A stretch of 64,000 nucleotides of DNA, taken from the NCBI RefSeq assembly GCF_022048975.1, contig NZ_JAKMHX010000038.1:124001-188000 (forward strand). The letters are read 5' to 3'. A program made the position numbers and the translations under genes. The notes under the pieces were generated by a model. The model saw only the letters and a list, made by a program, of their open reading frames with translations. It was not told the DNA's origin and did not search any database. Each line of letters opens with the position of its first letter. Within the stretch, counting starts at the first letter, position 1. Origin of the DNA: Sporosarcina cyprini (GTDB lineage: Bacteria; Bacillota; Bacilli; Bacillales_A; Planococcaceae). Shown here piece after piece: positions 56,783-64,000 of this stretch.

Positions 56783-57427
56783 CTATTGGCTGATGGAGAC
56801 GAAACTATTTCCGTCAATTCGGCTACCATCGGCTAAAATGTATTCCAGTTTTCCTTCTTTATTCGAGACAGACGTGACAACGCCAGTCTTTTCTTCTTCC
56901 CCATCCATGTATCCGACTGTCTTGCCAATCAGCAGGCTCGCTTCCACTAAACTATTGCTGCCAGTTCCGCCAGACATAATTTCTGAAATGTTTCCAGGTG
57001 TCAGCTCCTTGCCGTCTGCCATCGTGAATACAACCGATCCATTTACGTATTTCAAGGATTTGATAACGCCTGTTCCTTCATTGACAATCAGCTTTCCGTC
57101 TTCGTCTTTTTTATCCGTAAGCTCATGCCAACGAACATTTTTACCAACAAATTCGTTGTATTGAATCAACTGAGACTGATTTTGAGATTCTGCAAACTTT
57201 TGAAATGAGTTTGCTAAGTTCATCGTCTGTTCCAAGGAAGAAAACTGAGCCATTTGAGCAATGAATTCGTTATCTTTCATTGGATTGGTCGGGTCCTGGT
57301 TTTGTAGCTGGGCGATAAGGATTTTCATGAACGCGTCTTTATCCATTGTGCCAGGTCCTGTTTTCCGCTGATCTCTTTGTTTGTTAATTAAAAACATCGA
57401 TTCCGTAATGGGTTTCTGTTCTACCAC
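56783..57427 (-). CDS. flgD: Flagellar hook capping protein FlgD
   Basis: Scaffold that caps the growing hook. The N-terminal export and assembly segment MDKDAFMKILIAQLQNQDPTNPMKDNEFIAQMAQFSSLEQTMNL is diagnostic. The C-terminal part is beta-rich with repeated VNG/DG turns. 214 residues. GTG start with GGAGGTG upstream, 2 nt after fliK. Confidence 0.95.
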   Translation of the reverse strand: MVEQKPITESMFLINKQRDQRKTGPGTMDKDAFMKILIAQLQNQDPTNPMKDNEFIAQMAQFSSLEQTMNLANSFQKFAESQNQSQLIQYNEFVGKNVRWHELTDKKDEDGKLIVNEGTGVIKSLKYVNGSVVFTMADGKELTPGNISEIMSGGTGSNSLVEASLLIGKTVGYMDGEEEKTGVVTSVSNKEGKLEYILADGSRIDGNSFVSISQ

Positions 57428-57429
57428 TG

Positions 57430-58716
57430 TTACACCTCCAATTCGATTAAATATTCCTCAAATAAGGTTTCTGTTTCAGTTGATTGCTCGTTCTTGCTAT
57501 CCTCACCTTGCTGTTCGCGCTTGTACTGTTCATTGAAAGCTTGTTCCCGTTCTTTTGTCGGTTCCTGAACCGATTGAGTAATATCGATACGATCCACTTG
57601 AACGTTCTGTTGATTGAATGCATGTCTCAATTGATGCATCTGGCTATCCAACATTTCTTTGGCAAGTGCTGTAGAAGCAAGAATTCTCGCAGAAATAATG
57701 CCATTCGTTTCATGTAGTTCAATTCGAATTTGTCCCAGATGCTCAGGATATAACTTGATCAGCATTCTATTTGAACCGCCGGCTTGACCAAAGTTGGCTC
57801 TCTTGAAAAGTAATTGCATTTCCTTCATCAGTGTCTCACTTCGATTCTCCTGCGTTTGCCCAGTCTGAACTGTCACCGTTTCACTCTTGGAGACCGTTGG
57901 ATATACAGCCTGATGAGCAGAATGAACTGGCTGCTCGGATTTGCTTTGAGAATTCGACTGATCCTTCGGCTGTTCACTTTGGCTTGAATCTGTCAAGATA
58001 CGAATAGATTGTGTTTTTTGCATCAGATGCATGAATTCAACCTTATTGTTTGAACCTTTTTCGAGAGTCTCCGTAATCCGAGTTCCCGATTGGGACAAAC
58101 TAAATTGCAGGCTGGCTAGTTTTTGCTCTTGTGAGAGAACCATGTCTGTTTTCGGAGCAACAATCTCAAACGCTTTTAACAAAGTTAAAACCTGAATTGA
58201 GGATGCGCCCTCCACGTTCTTTGTCGCTTGAGACAGAGAGTCGGATAAATTTGCAAAAAAACGGGGAGCCACTTCGTCCACGAATCCGATTAGCGTCCAT
58301 AATGGTGTTTCATCATCCAGTTGTTCCAACTTTTCCTTTGAAAGACCTGCTTCTTGTAATAATGTCTTCAAACTTCCCATTAGGCTGTCTGCATCAAGTG
58401 AGAGTAAATCTGCAAACTCCTTGATCGTCTTAAAAACGAACGGTCCATTCTCCGGTAATGTCATTTCAGTGCCATTGGTCGCTTCCAAAGCCTCTTCAAG
58501 TGAAGGTAGATCCAATGCGTTAAATATCGCTTGGATGGCATCCATTTGGTTCCCGGCTTCTGTTTGTTGGCCCACTGAATTGTTGATTGAAAGAGACGTT
58601 GCGCTAGCAAAAACAGAACCAAATGATTGGCTGCCCTGGCCGGCACTTGTTCCGGGAGATGAAGTCAGTTGTTGTGACGTAACGCCCAATAAATTTTGCA
58701 AAGAGCCGATATTCAA
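57430..58716 (-). CDS. fliK: Flagellar hook-length control protein FliK
   Basis: Secreted ruler that triggers the FlhB specificity switch. 428 residues: low-complexity Ser/Gln/Thr-rich N-terminal and middle parts, and a C-terminal Flg_hook domain with MLIKLYPEHLGQIRIELHETNGIISARILASTALAKEMLDSQMHQLRHAFNQQNVQVDRIDI. TTG start with GGGAGGTG upstream. Sequence beyond the C-terminal domain is poorly conserved, as usual. Confidence 0.93.
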   Translation of the reverse strand: MNIGSLQNLLGVTSQQLTSSPGTSAGQGSQSFGSVFASATSLSINNSVGQQTEAGNQMDAIQAIFNALDLPSLEEALEATNGTEMTLPENGPFVFKTIKEFADLLSLDADSLMGSLKTLLQEAGLSKEKLEQLDDETPLWTLIGFVDEVAPRFFANLSDSLSQATKNVEGASSIQVLTLLKAFEIVAPKTDMVLSQEQKLASLQFSLSQSGTRITETLEKGSNNKVEFMHLMQKTQSIRILTDSSQSEQPKDQSNSQSKSEQPVHSAHQAVYPTVSKSETVTVQTGQTQENRSETLMKEMQLLFKRANFGQAGGSNRMLIKLYPEHLGQIRIELHETNGIISARILASTALAKEMLDSQMHQLRHAFNQQNVQVDRIDITQSVQEPTKEREQAFNEQYKREQQGEDSKNEQSTETETLFEEYLIELEV

Positions 58717-58756
58717 TTCTTTTTCACCTCCCTTCAGGCTTCCACCCTTACTATCG

Positions 58757-59362
58757 TCATTTCGTTAGAAGGCTTGTATACTTCGCGGCATCTTCCGGTG
58801 ACATTTTCTCTAAAATTGACGCTAATGTGTCCGGTTTCAGTTTTGACAAAATCTGAATTGCCTCTGCATCACTCATTTTTGTTATTACCGGTGCAGCTGA
58901 CTTGGCTGACATGCTCTCAAACGTCGAAACGATTTCTTTCATGTCTTTTTGTGAATCGTTTTTAGCCGACTTCAGCATTTCGATTTCCGCAAGCAACTCT
59001 TGTTGTTTTGCGAGCAAGTTGTCTTTATCTTTATTTGCCTTCTCCAAATCGCTTTGGATTTTTGTCAATTCCGCTTCTTTATTCTGAATTTCTGCTTGGA
59101 GGGAAACGACCCTTTCACCTAAGACGAGATCCGTCTGAGCTTTCTCTTTGTCCTCATCCTTCTGTAAGAAAGGAATTGATTTAGTCCATTCGCCCGCTTT
59201 ATCGAACACATTGACATCAGCCACTTTGGCGATGATTAGAAGAACAGCAGACGCGAAAAGGAGAGGGATTAAGACCCAAAGCAGCAACACCTGAAAAATG
59301 CCGATTGACTTCTTTTCCCCTGTGGAAAACTCCTCTGTCTTTTGTTTCGTTTGTTTGACCAC
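58757..59362 (-). CDS. MotE/YlxF-like flagellar protein
   Basis: Single-pass membrane protein: one helix (IFQVLLLWVLIPLLFASAVLLIIAKVA), a long coiled coil (about residues 75-130) and a C-terminal MgtE-N-like domain (VITKMSDAEAIQILSKLKPDTLASILEKMSPEDAAKYTSLL). It corresponds to ylxF between fliJ and fliK in B. subtilis. In other bacteria MotE chaperones MotC; a similar role is only inferred. The start is uncertain: GTG 59362 follows GGGTGG closely, and ATG 59374 overlaps fliJ. Confidence 0.88.
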   Translation of the reverse strand: MVKQTKQKTEEFSTGEKKSIGIFQVLLLWVLIPLLFASAVLLIIAKVADVNVFDKAGEWTKSIPFLQKDEDKEKAQTDLVLGERVVSLQAEIQNKEAELTKIQSDLEKANKDKDNLLAKQQELLAEIEMLKSAKNDSQKDMKEIVSTFESMSAKSAAPVITKMSDAEAIQILSKLKPDTLASILEKMSPEDAAKYTSLLTK

Positions 59363-59363
59363 A

Positions 59364-59816
59364 TTACCACCCATTTTCTTTTCTAGTGAATTGCTGAGTG
59401 GAAAGTTCATCTAATCGATTTGCTTCGGATTGTTGCATTTCAAATTGATATCGATTGAGATCTTTTTCCTTCATCTTCTCGTATTTCTTCACTTCGATCG
59501 TCTTCTCAAGCAGCTTGTTCTCGTACCAGACCATTTTGGAACGGGCTTTCATGACGAGCGGCTGCAAAGTTTCAATCCGCTTTTCTAAGCTATCGATGAA
59601 GCGTGCATAATGATGGATATCTGTAATGAAAAAGCCTGTCGCCATTTTTTCCTGCTGCTCATCCAAAATATCCTCTTTTTTCTTCAGCAAGTCGTAAAGC
59701 TCCGTAGCTATTGTTTCAAACTCCTCAATAGCCAGCTTATATTCGCCTTCGGTTTCGTTTTTTTCTTGCTCACGGTATGCGAGCACTTTTTCAAATCGAT
59801 AATGATAAGGTTTCAT
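59364..59816 (-). CDS. fliJ: Flagellar export chaperone FliJ
   Basis: Coiled-coil stalk of the export ATPase. 150 residues, almost entirely helical: YHYRFEKVLAYREQEKNETEGEYKLAIEEF at the N-terminus and long Glu/Lys/Gln heptads. The ATG shares a base with the fliI stop. GGGAGG precedes it. A GTG one codon earlier is possible. Confidence 0.93.
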   Translation of the reverse strand: MKPYHYRFEKVLAYREQEKNETEGEYKLAIEEFETIATELYDLLKKKEDILDEQQEKMATGFFITDIHHYARFIDSLEKRIETLQPLVMKARSKMVWYENKLLEKTIEVKKYEKMKEKDLNRYQFEMQQSEANRLDELSTQQFTRKENGW

Positions 59817-61144
59817 CACATACCGCCTCCCATAGCAAGTGAAACCAATTCGTCAATGCTGTCTTCCATTTGCACGTTTTCGTTATAGCTTTGCTTCAAG
59901 AACTTCGTGATGAGTGGCTCGTATTCTATCGCATCATCAATTTCTTTCGATGTTCCTCGCTTATAGGCTCCGATATTGATAAGATCTTCGGATTTATCGT
60001 ACGTATAATATAATTCTCGAAGTTTTTCGGCCGCCTTGACGTGTTCTGGGCTGGCAATATGGTTCATTAACCGGCTGACGCTTTTTAGCACATTAATGGC
60101 TGGATATTGTCCTTTATTGGCAAGTGTACGATCCAAAACAATATGGCCATCAAGAATTCCTCGCACCGCATCTGCAATTGGTTCATTCATATCATCGCCA
60201 TCTACAAGAACGGTATAAAACGCCGTGATGGCCCCTTTATCATTCGTTCCAGAACGCTCAAGCAATTTCGGCAGAATCGAAAAAACAGAAGGCGTATAAC
60301 CCCGGGTTGCAGGTGGTTCTCCAACAGCCAATCCGATTTCCCTTTGTGCCATGGCAACGCGGGTGACCGAATCCATCATGAGCATGACATTCATCCCTTT
60401 GTCACGGAAGTATTCAGCGATGGCTGTTGCCGTGAAAGCTCCTTTGATGCGCATCAATGCAGGTTGGTCGGAGGTAGCAGCCACAACAATTGTTCTTTTT
60501 AATCCTTCCGGCCCTAAATCCCGTTCAATGAATTCCCGAACTTCCCGTCCCCGTTCACCAATTAATCCGATGACATTTAGATCAGCTGTCGTATTTCGAG
60601 CAATCATGCCAAGTAATGTACTCTTCCCGACGCCAGAACCTGCAAAGATCCCGACACGTTGCCCATTACCGACTGTCAGCATTGAGTCGATCGCTTTCAC
60701 TCCTACCGCCAGTTTTTCATCTATCGGTTTCCGGCTCAAAACATTGGGCGGTTCCTGTTCTGTTCTTACAGTCGCCAAGCCTTTTGGCAACGGACTTTGA
60801 TCGATCGGCTTTCCTAAGGAATCCAGCACTTTGCCGATCAAATTCATGCCGACTTTTACTTCCAGTGGTTTGCCGGTGCACTCTACTAAGCAGCCGCTTG
60901 AAATATCATGGATATTGGAATAAGGCATGAGGATCACGATTTCTTCGCGGAAGCCGACAACTTCCGCCAGCATGACGGACTCCCCGCTTCCTTTATGATT
61001 CAAATGGATGAGACAGACATCTCCAATGGAACTCTCCGGACCTTGCGACTCAATCATCAGTCCTACGACACGTGCTACCCTGCCGTATTTCCTGAACGTA
61101 TTCAGCTTAGGAATGACTTCGGATAATTCTCCCGCTTTTTTCAC
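59816..61144 (-). CDS. fliI: Flagellar export ATPase FliI
   Basis: F1-beta-like ATPase energising export. Walker A GIFAGSGVGKST near residue 165, GERGREVREFIERDLG, Walker B VMLMMDSVTRVAMAQREIGLAVGEPPATRGYTPSVF and LVDGDDMNEPIADAVRGILDGHIVLDR. 442 residues, full length. Lies between fliH and fliJ. Confidence 0.97.
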   Translation of the reverse strand: MKKAGELSEVIPKLNTFRKYGRVARVVGLMIESQGPESSIGDVCLIHLNHKGSGESVMLAEVVGFREEIVILMPYSNIHDISSGCLVECTGKPLEVKVGMNLIGKVLDSLGKPIDQSPLPKGLATVRTEQEPPNVLSRKPIDEKLAVGVKAIDSMLTVGNGQRVGIFAGSGVGKSTLLGMIARNTTADLNVIGLIGERGREVREFIERDLGPEGLKRTIVVAATSDQPALMRIKGAFTATAIAEYFRDKGMNVMLMMDSVTRVAMAQREIGLAVGEPPATRGYTPSVFSILPKLLERSGTNDKGAITAFYTVLVDGDDMNEPIADAVRGILDGHIVLDRTLANKGQYPAINVLKSVSRLMNHIASPEHVKAAEKLRELYYTYDKSEDLINIGAYKRGTSKEIDDAIEYEPLITKFLKQSYNENVQMEDSIDELVSLAMGGGM

Positions 61145-61145
61145 T

Positions 61146-61916
61146 TCATTCTCCGCCTTCCAAGATTTCCACGAGTTTTTCTTTTAATTCATTCAACTGT
61201 TCATCGACAGAGACGACAATCCGTCCGTGATTCGTTTCAATCGTACATTCGGTGGAATCAAAATCCTCATTGGCAAAAATCAGGAAAGGGACATCTGGAG
61301 GGAAAATCGCTGCAAGTTCCGTCCGGTTTTCAGAAAGCAATGGGTAGTACTCCGATGAAACATACAATTTTATTTCTTTCATTTCCCTGGCTTCCTTCAA
61401 ACCTCTTTTGACGATCGATAAAAATGCTTCATCGTCTTGTTCCAGCTTTAAACCTAAAATTCGCTCTGCTGTTGAAATGGCGAGATCTAAGATGACTCGT
61501 TCTTGGCTTTCTAAATACTTCGCTGAATTTTCTTGGGACATCTGGGTTACTTTGTTGGCGCGATGAATTGCGTCCTGCATCTCTGCAAGCGCTTTGTTCC
61601 GGCCATCTTCAAAACCTACCTGGAATCCTTCCTCATAAGCTTGCTGCTGCAATACATTCTTTTCTTGCTGCCATGCTTCTTGCATCGCGGCAATATCTGT
61701 TGAAGCCATTTCACGCATTTGTTCGATTGCGTTCTTTTCCAGTTCAATCGCTTGTCTTGCATCGCTTAATAATAGATCTCGTTCTTTCAGTACTGCATCC
61801 ATTGTCAGTTGTTCTTTCACGCCTTCCGGTGCAGGCGGGCGCAGATTTCGGATTGCAATCTCTTTAATATTCGCCGCCTCGGAAATCGTGTGGATAGATC
61901 GAAAGATTTTAGACAA
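61146..61916 (-). CDS. fliH: Flagellar export ATPase regulator FliH
   Basis: Peripheral stalk protein binding FliI. A long central coiled coil with Ala/Glu/Gln (about residues 55-130) is followed by a conserved C-terminal domain (VILDLAISTAERILGLKL; LYVSSEYYPLLSENRTEL; TNHGRIVVSVDEQLNELKEKLVEIL). The preferred start is TTG 61916, 9 nt after GGAGGGG. ATG 61925 directly abuts that SD and is the alternative. It overlaps the fliG end. Confidence 0.92.
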   Translation of the reverse strand: MSKIFRSIHTISEAANIKEIAIRNLRPPAPEGVKEQLTMDAVLKERDLLLSDARQAIELEKNAIEQMREMASTDIAAMQEAWQQEKNVLQQQAYEEGFQVGFEDGRNKALAEMQDAIHRANKVTQMSQENSAKYLESQERVILDLAISTAERILGLKLEQDDEAFLSIVKRGLKEAREMKEIKLYVSSEYYPLLSENRTELAAIFPPDVPFLIFANEDFDSTECTIETNHGRIVVSVDEQLNELKEKLVEILEGGE

Positions 61917-62922
61917 TGACGTCATCCCCTCCGCCTCGGGCTATGATAATTTCACCGGAGTCTTCCAATCTGCGGATGATCGAAACAATTCTGCTTTGCG
62001 CTTCTTCCACATCACGCAAGCGAACCGGCCCCATAACATCCATTTCCTCCTGGAAGGATTCCGCCATGCGCTGGGACATATTTTTGAAAAGAATTTCTTT
62101 GACTTCTTCGCTGGATACTTTCATTGCCAATATAAGATCCTCATTTTCACATTCACGGATGATCCGCTGAATAGACCGGTTATCCAATGTAACAATATCT
62201 TCGAATACGAACATTCTCTTCCGGATTTCTTCTGCCAGTTCCGGATCTTGTATTTCAAGCGCATCGAGGATTGTTTTTTCCGTTGCACGATCCACGCCGT
62301 TCAACACTTGAACAACCGCATCGACACCGCCCGTTTCTGTGAAGTCCTGCGTCACTGTAGAAGACAGCTTTCTTTCAAGTACCGCTTCAATTTCACTGAT
62401 GACTTCCGGTGACGTCGAATCCATCGTAGCGATCCGTTTGGCGATATCCGCCTGTACCTCTTGAGGCAAGGAGGACAGAATCATTCCTGCCTGCTCCGCC
62501 TCTAAGTAAGATAAAATCAGTGCAATGGTTTGTGGATGCTCGTTTTGTATAAAATTCAGTATTTGTCCTGGATCTGCCCGTCTTGCAAAGTCGAATGGAC
62601 GAACTTGCAAGGAAGAGGTCAAACGATTGATAATCGCTTGGGCATGTTCTTTCCCGAGTGCTTTTTCCAACACGGTCTTTGCGTAGCCAATACCGCCCTG
62701 TGTAATGTAATCTTGCGCAAGTGCAATATTATGGAATTCCTCAATAATTTCTTCTTTAACAGAACTGTCCACTTTTTTAACGCTGGAGATTTCGAGTGTC
62801 AGCCGTTCAATTTCTTCCTCATTCAAATGCTTATAGACAGCCGCAGACACTTCTGGACCGAGCGAGATGAGGAGGAGTGCCGCTTTTTGTTTACCAGACA
62901 TGCCCTTTTCTTTCTTAACCAC
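61909..62922 (-). CDS. fliG: Flagellar motor switch protein FliG
   Basis: Rotor protein that meets the stator. 337 residues in three armadillo-like parts. An N-terminal FliF-binding part (KQKAALLLISLGPEVSAAVYKHLNEEEIERLTLEIS), the EHPQ motif (NEHPQTIALILSYL), and a C-terminal torque helix with charged residues (IRKRMFVFEDIVTLDNRSIQRIIRE) are all intact. Confidence 0.97.
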   Translation of the reverse strand: MVKKEKGMSGKQKAALLLISLGPEVSAAVYKHLNEEEIERLTLEISSVKKVDSSVKEEIIEEFHNIALAQDYITQGGIGYAKTVLEKALGKEHAQAIINRLTSSLQVRPFDFARRADPGQILNFIQNEHPQTIALILSYLEAEQAGMILSSLPQEVQADIAKRIATMDSTSPEVISEIEAVLERKLSSTVTQDFTETGGVDAVVQVLNGVDRATEKTILDALEIQDPELAEEIRKRMFVFEDIVTLDNRSIQRIIRECENEDLILAMKVSSEEVKEILFKNMSQRMAESFQEEMDVMGPVRLRDVEEAQSRIVSIIRRLEDSGEIIIARGGGDDVIV

Positions 62923-62936
62923 GATTCATCCCTCCA

Positions 62937-64000
62937 TCAATCCTCGGCAATCCAAGTCCGCAATAATTTCGCAAACTCTTCCGGCTTCTCTTTTGCCATC
63001 TTTTCAAGCTGCTTTCTTCTTACAGTTGCTTCTGTTTCATGTTCCACATTGATGTCGTCAACATTTAACGTCTCCCGCTGCTCTTCCATAATCAGTTCTT
63101 CTTCCAGCTCCCGCTCTTTTCTCCGGTTGCGGATGTAAGCGAAGACTAGAATGCCGATAACAACTAGAAGAGCTGCACCAATTGCATAAACCCACCAAGG
63201 GATACCTGCCGGCTCGTCGGAAGCAGCAATCGCTTTTCCGTTGAATGTTTGAACAGACAATGCGATTTTACTGTTCCAATAAGCGTCATCCGCTTCAGTT
63301 GGAACCAATTCCTTGTCCATCGATGTCTGAATGATTGTGCGCAGAATGTCTTGAATGTCGTTTCTCACTTCTGCCGTCATCGTAGCAGGATCTTGTGGAT
63401 TCGGCGGTTCTACCATCACTTGCAAACCGATGTCCCGGATTTTATATGGACTTTCAATAATGTCCTTCCGGATACGGTTCACTTCATTGTTAATGGTTTC
63501 TTCCAGACGATCGTAATCGCCGTTCGACATATTTCCTTCGACAAAACCTGTACGATTATCTGTCGGGTCTTCCCCTTCAGGTGTTCCGCCAGCCACAGTG
63601 CCATTTCCGGAGAAAGTCTCTGTTACCCGCTGAATACTGATCGCTAGGCTGTCCCGCTCATCATCGATCGGTTCAACACGATTCTCTTCCCGGTTTTCCT
63701 GTTTGAAATCGATATCCGTCGTGACGGAGACGACTACTTTATCTTGTCCGACCATCGTACCAAGCATCATCTGCACTTTTCGCTGCAATTCGCGTTCAAT
63801 GGTCTTTTTAATAGCCATTTGGTCCGTAACGTTCGGTCCACTCGCCATATTTCCTGACTCCAAGTCGTAGTATTCGAAGTATTGATTCATAATGACTATG
63901 TCGTCAGTTGATAAATTCGGTAAGCTTTTCGATACTAAATTATATAGTCCAGTAATCTGCTGTTCTGTAAATTGATAACCAGGTTCCGTTTTGAGCACGA
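62937..64000 (-). CDS. fliF: Flagellar MS-ring protein FliF (5' end outside window)
   Basis: Membrane ring on which the flagellum is built. The visible C-terminal 354 residues contain the ring-building part (LKTEPGYQFTEQQITGLYNLVSKSLPNL), a periplasmic loop, the second membrane helix (WWVYAIGAALLVVIGILVFAYI) and a cytosolic FliG-binding tail ending EEFAKLLRTWIAED. The frame is open to the window edge, so the first third of the protein and the start lie beyond 64000. It is followed by fliG with 14 nt spacing. Confidence 0.96.
   Translation of the reverse strand, partial: VLKTEPGYQFTEQQITGLYNLVSKSLPNLSTDDIVIMNQYFEYYDLESGNMASGPNVTDQMAIKKTIERELQRKVQMMLGTMVGQDKVVVSVTTDIDFKQENREENRVEPIDDERDSLAISIQRVTETFSGNGTVAGGTPEGEDPTDNRTGFVEGNMSNGDYDRLEETINNEVNRIRKDIIESPYKIRDIGLQVMVEPPNPQDPATMTAEVRNDIQDILRTIIQTSMDKELVPTEADDAYWNSKIALSVQTFNGKAIAASDEPAGIPWWVYAIGAALLVVIGILVFAYIRNRRKERELEEELIMEEQRETLNVDDINVEHETEATVRRKQLEKMAKEKPEEFAKLLRTWIAED

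Overview
This 64 kb window is a core chromosomal segment of an endospore-forming, flagellated, low-to-mid GC Gram-positive bacterium. Every protein gene I can support lies on the minus strand. The gene order follows the Bacillus subtilis fla/che - rpsB - polC - nusA/infB - rpsO/pnp - dpa/asd/dapA - spoIIIE block. The missing B. subtilis neighbours (ylxY, dapG, tepA), a compact divergent DpaA and the protein sequences suggest a member of Planococcaceae (Sporosarcina-like). That placement is an inference. I saw no tRNA, rRNA, CRISPR, insertion sequence or prophage.

Reading in the direction of transcription, from high to low coordinate: (1) 64000-37758 is the distal three quarters of the fla/che operon: fliF (cut by the window edge), fliG-H-I-J, a MotE-like gene, fliK, flgD, a TIGR02530-type protein, flgE, a 315 bp gap, swrD, fliL, fliM, fliY, cheY, fliO-P-Q-R, flhB-A-F-G, cheB-A-W-C-D, a terminator, sigD, an uncharacterised small gene and a swrB-like gene. 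It encodes the MS ring, C ring, export gate and ATPase, hook assembly, chemotaxis core and the flagellar sigma factor. (2) 37751-28166 holds rpsB-tsf-pyrH-frr, then uppS-cdsA-dxr-rseP-proS. (3) 27944-23502 is polC. (4) 23373-15994 is the rimP-nusA-ylxR-ylxQ-infB-ylxP-rbfA-truB-ribF transcription/translation cluster. (5) 15906-7869 holds rpsO, pnp, mlpA, ymxH, dpaA, dpaB, asd and dapA. Here lysine-pathway enzymes sit next to the dipicolinate synthase that draws on them in the spore mother cell. (6) 7842-1 holds rnjB, spoIIIE, a GntR-type regulator and a BMP-type lipoprotein/ABC importer that runs off the left edge.

Intrinsic terminators follow bmp, rnjB, dapA, pnp, rpsO, polC, proS, frr, tsf, rpsB and cheD. 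Several lie almost on top of the next gene's ribosome binding site, so partial read-through seems to be a common control. Good sigma-A-type promoters precede rpsB and rpsO. Weaker candidates precede bmp, gntR, rnjB, asd, sigD and swrD. Sporulation-type promoter motifs lie upstream of ymxH-dpaAB (SigK-like -10) and uppS (SigE-like).

The least ordinary part is 55103-55417, the only sizeable gap in the flagellar operon. On the minus strand it carries a dense set of mutually exclusive helices ending in a terminator-like hairpin and U-run, a SigD-like promoter match, a TATAAT box, and then a Shine-Dalgarno sequence separated from the swrD start codon by a stable GC hairpin. Removing that hairpin restores a 9 nt spacing. 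It looks like a compact control point for the second half of the operon, which includes sigD. It matches no RNA class I can recall, so it is the best candidate here for something undescribed.
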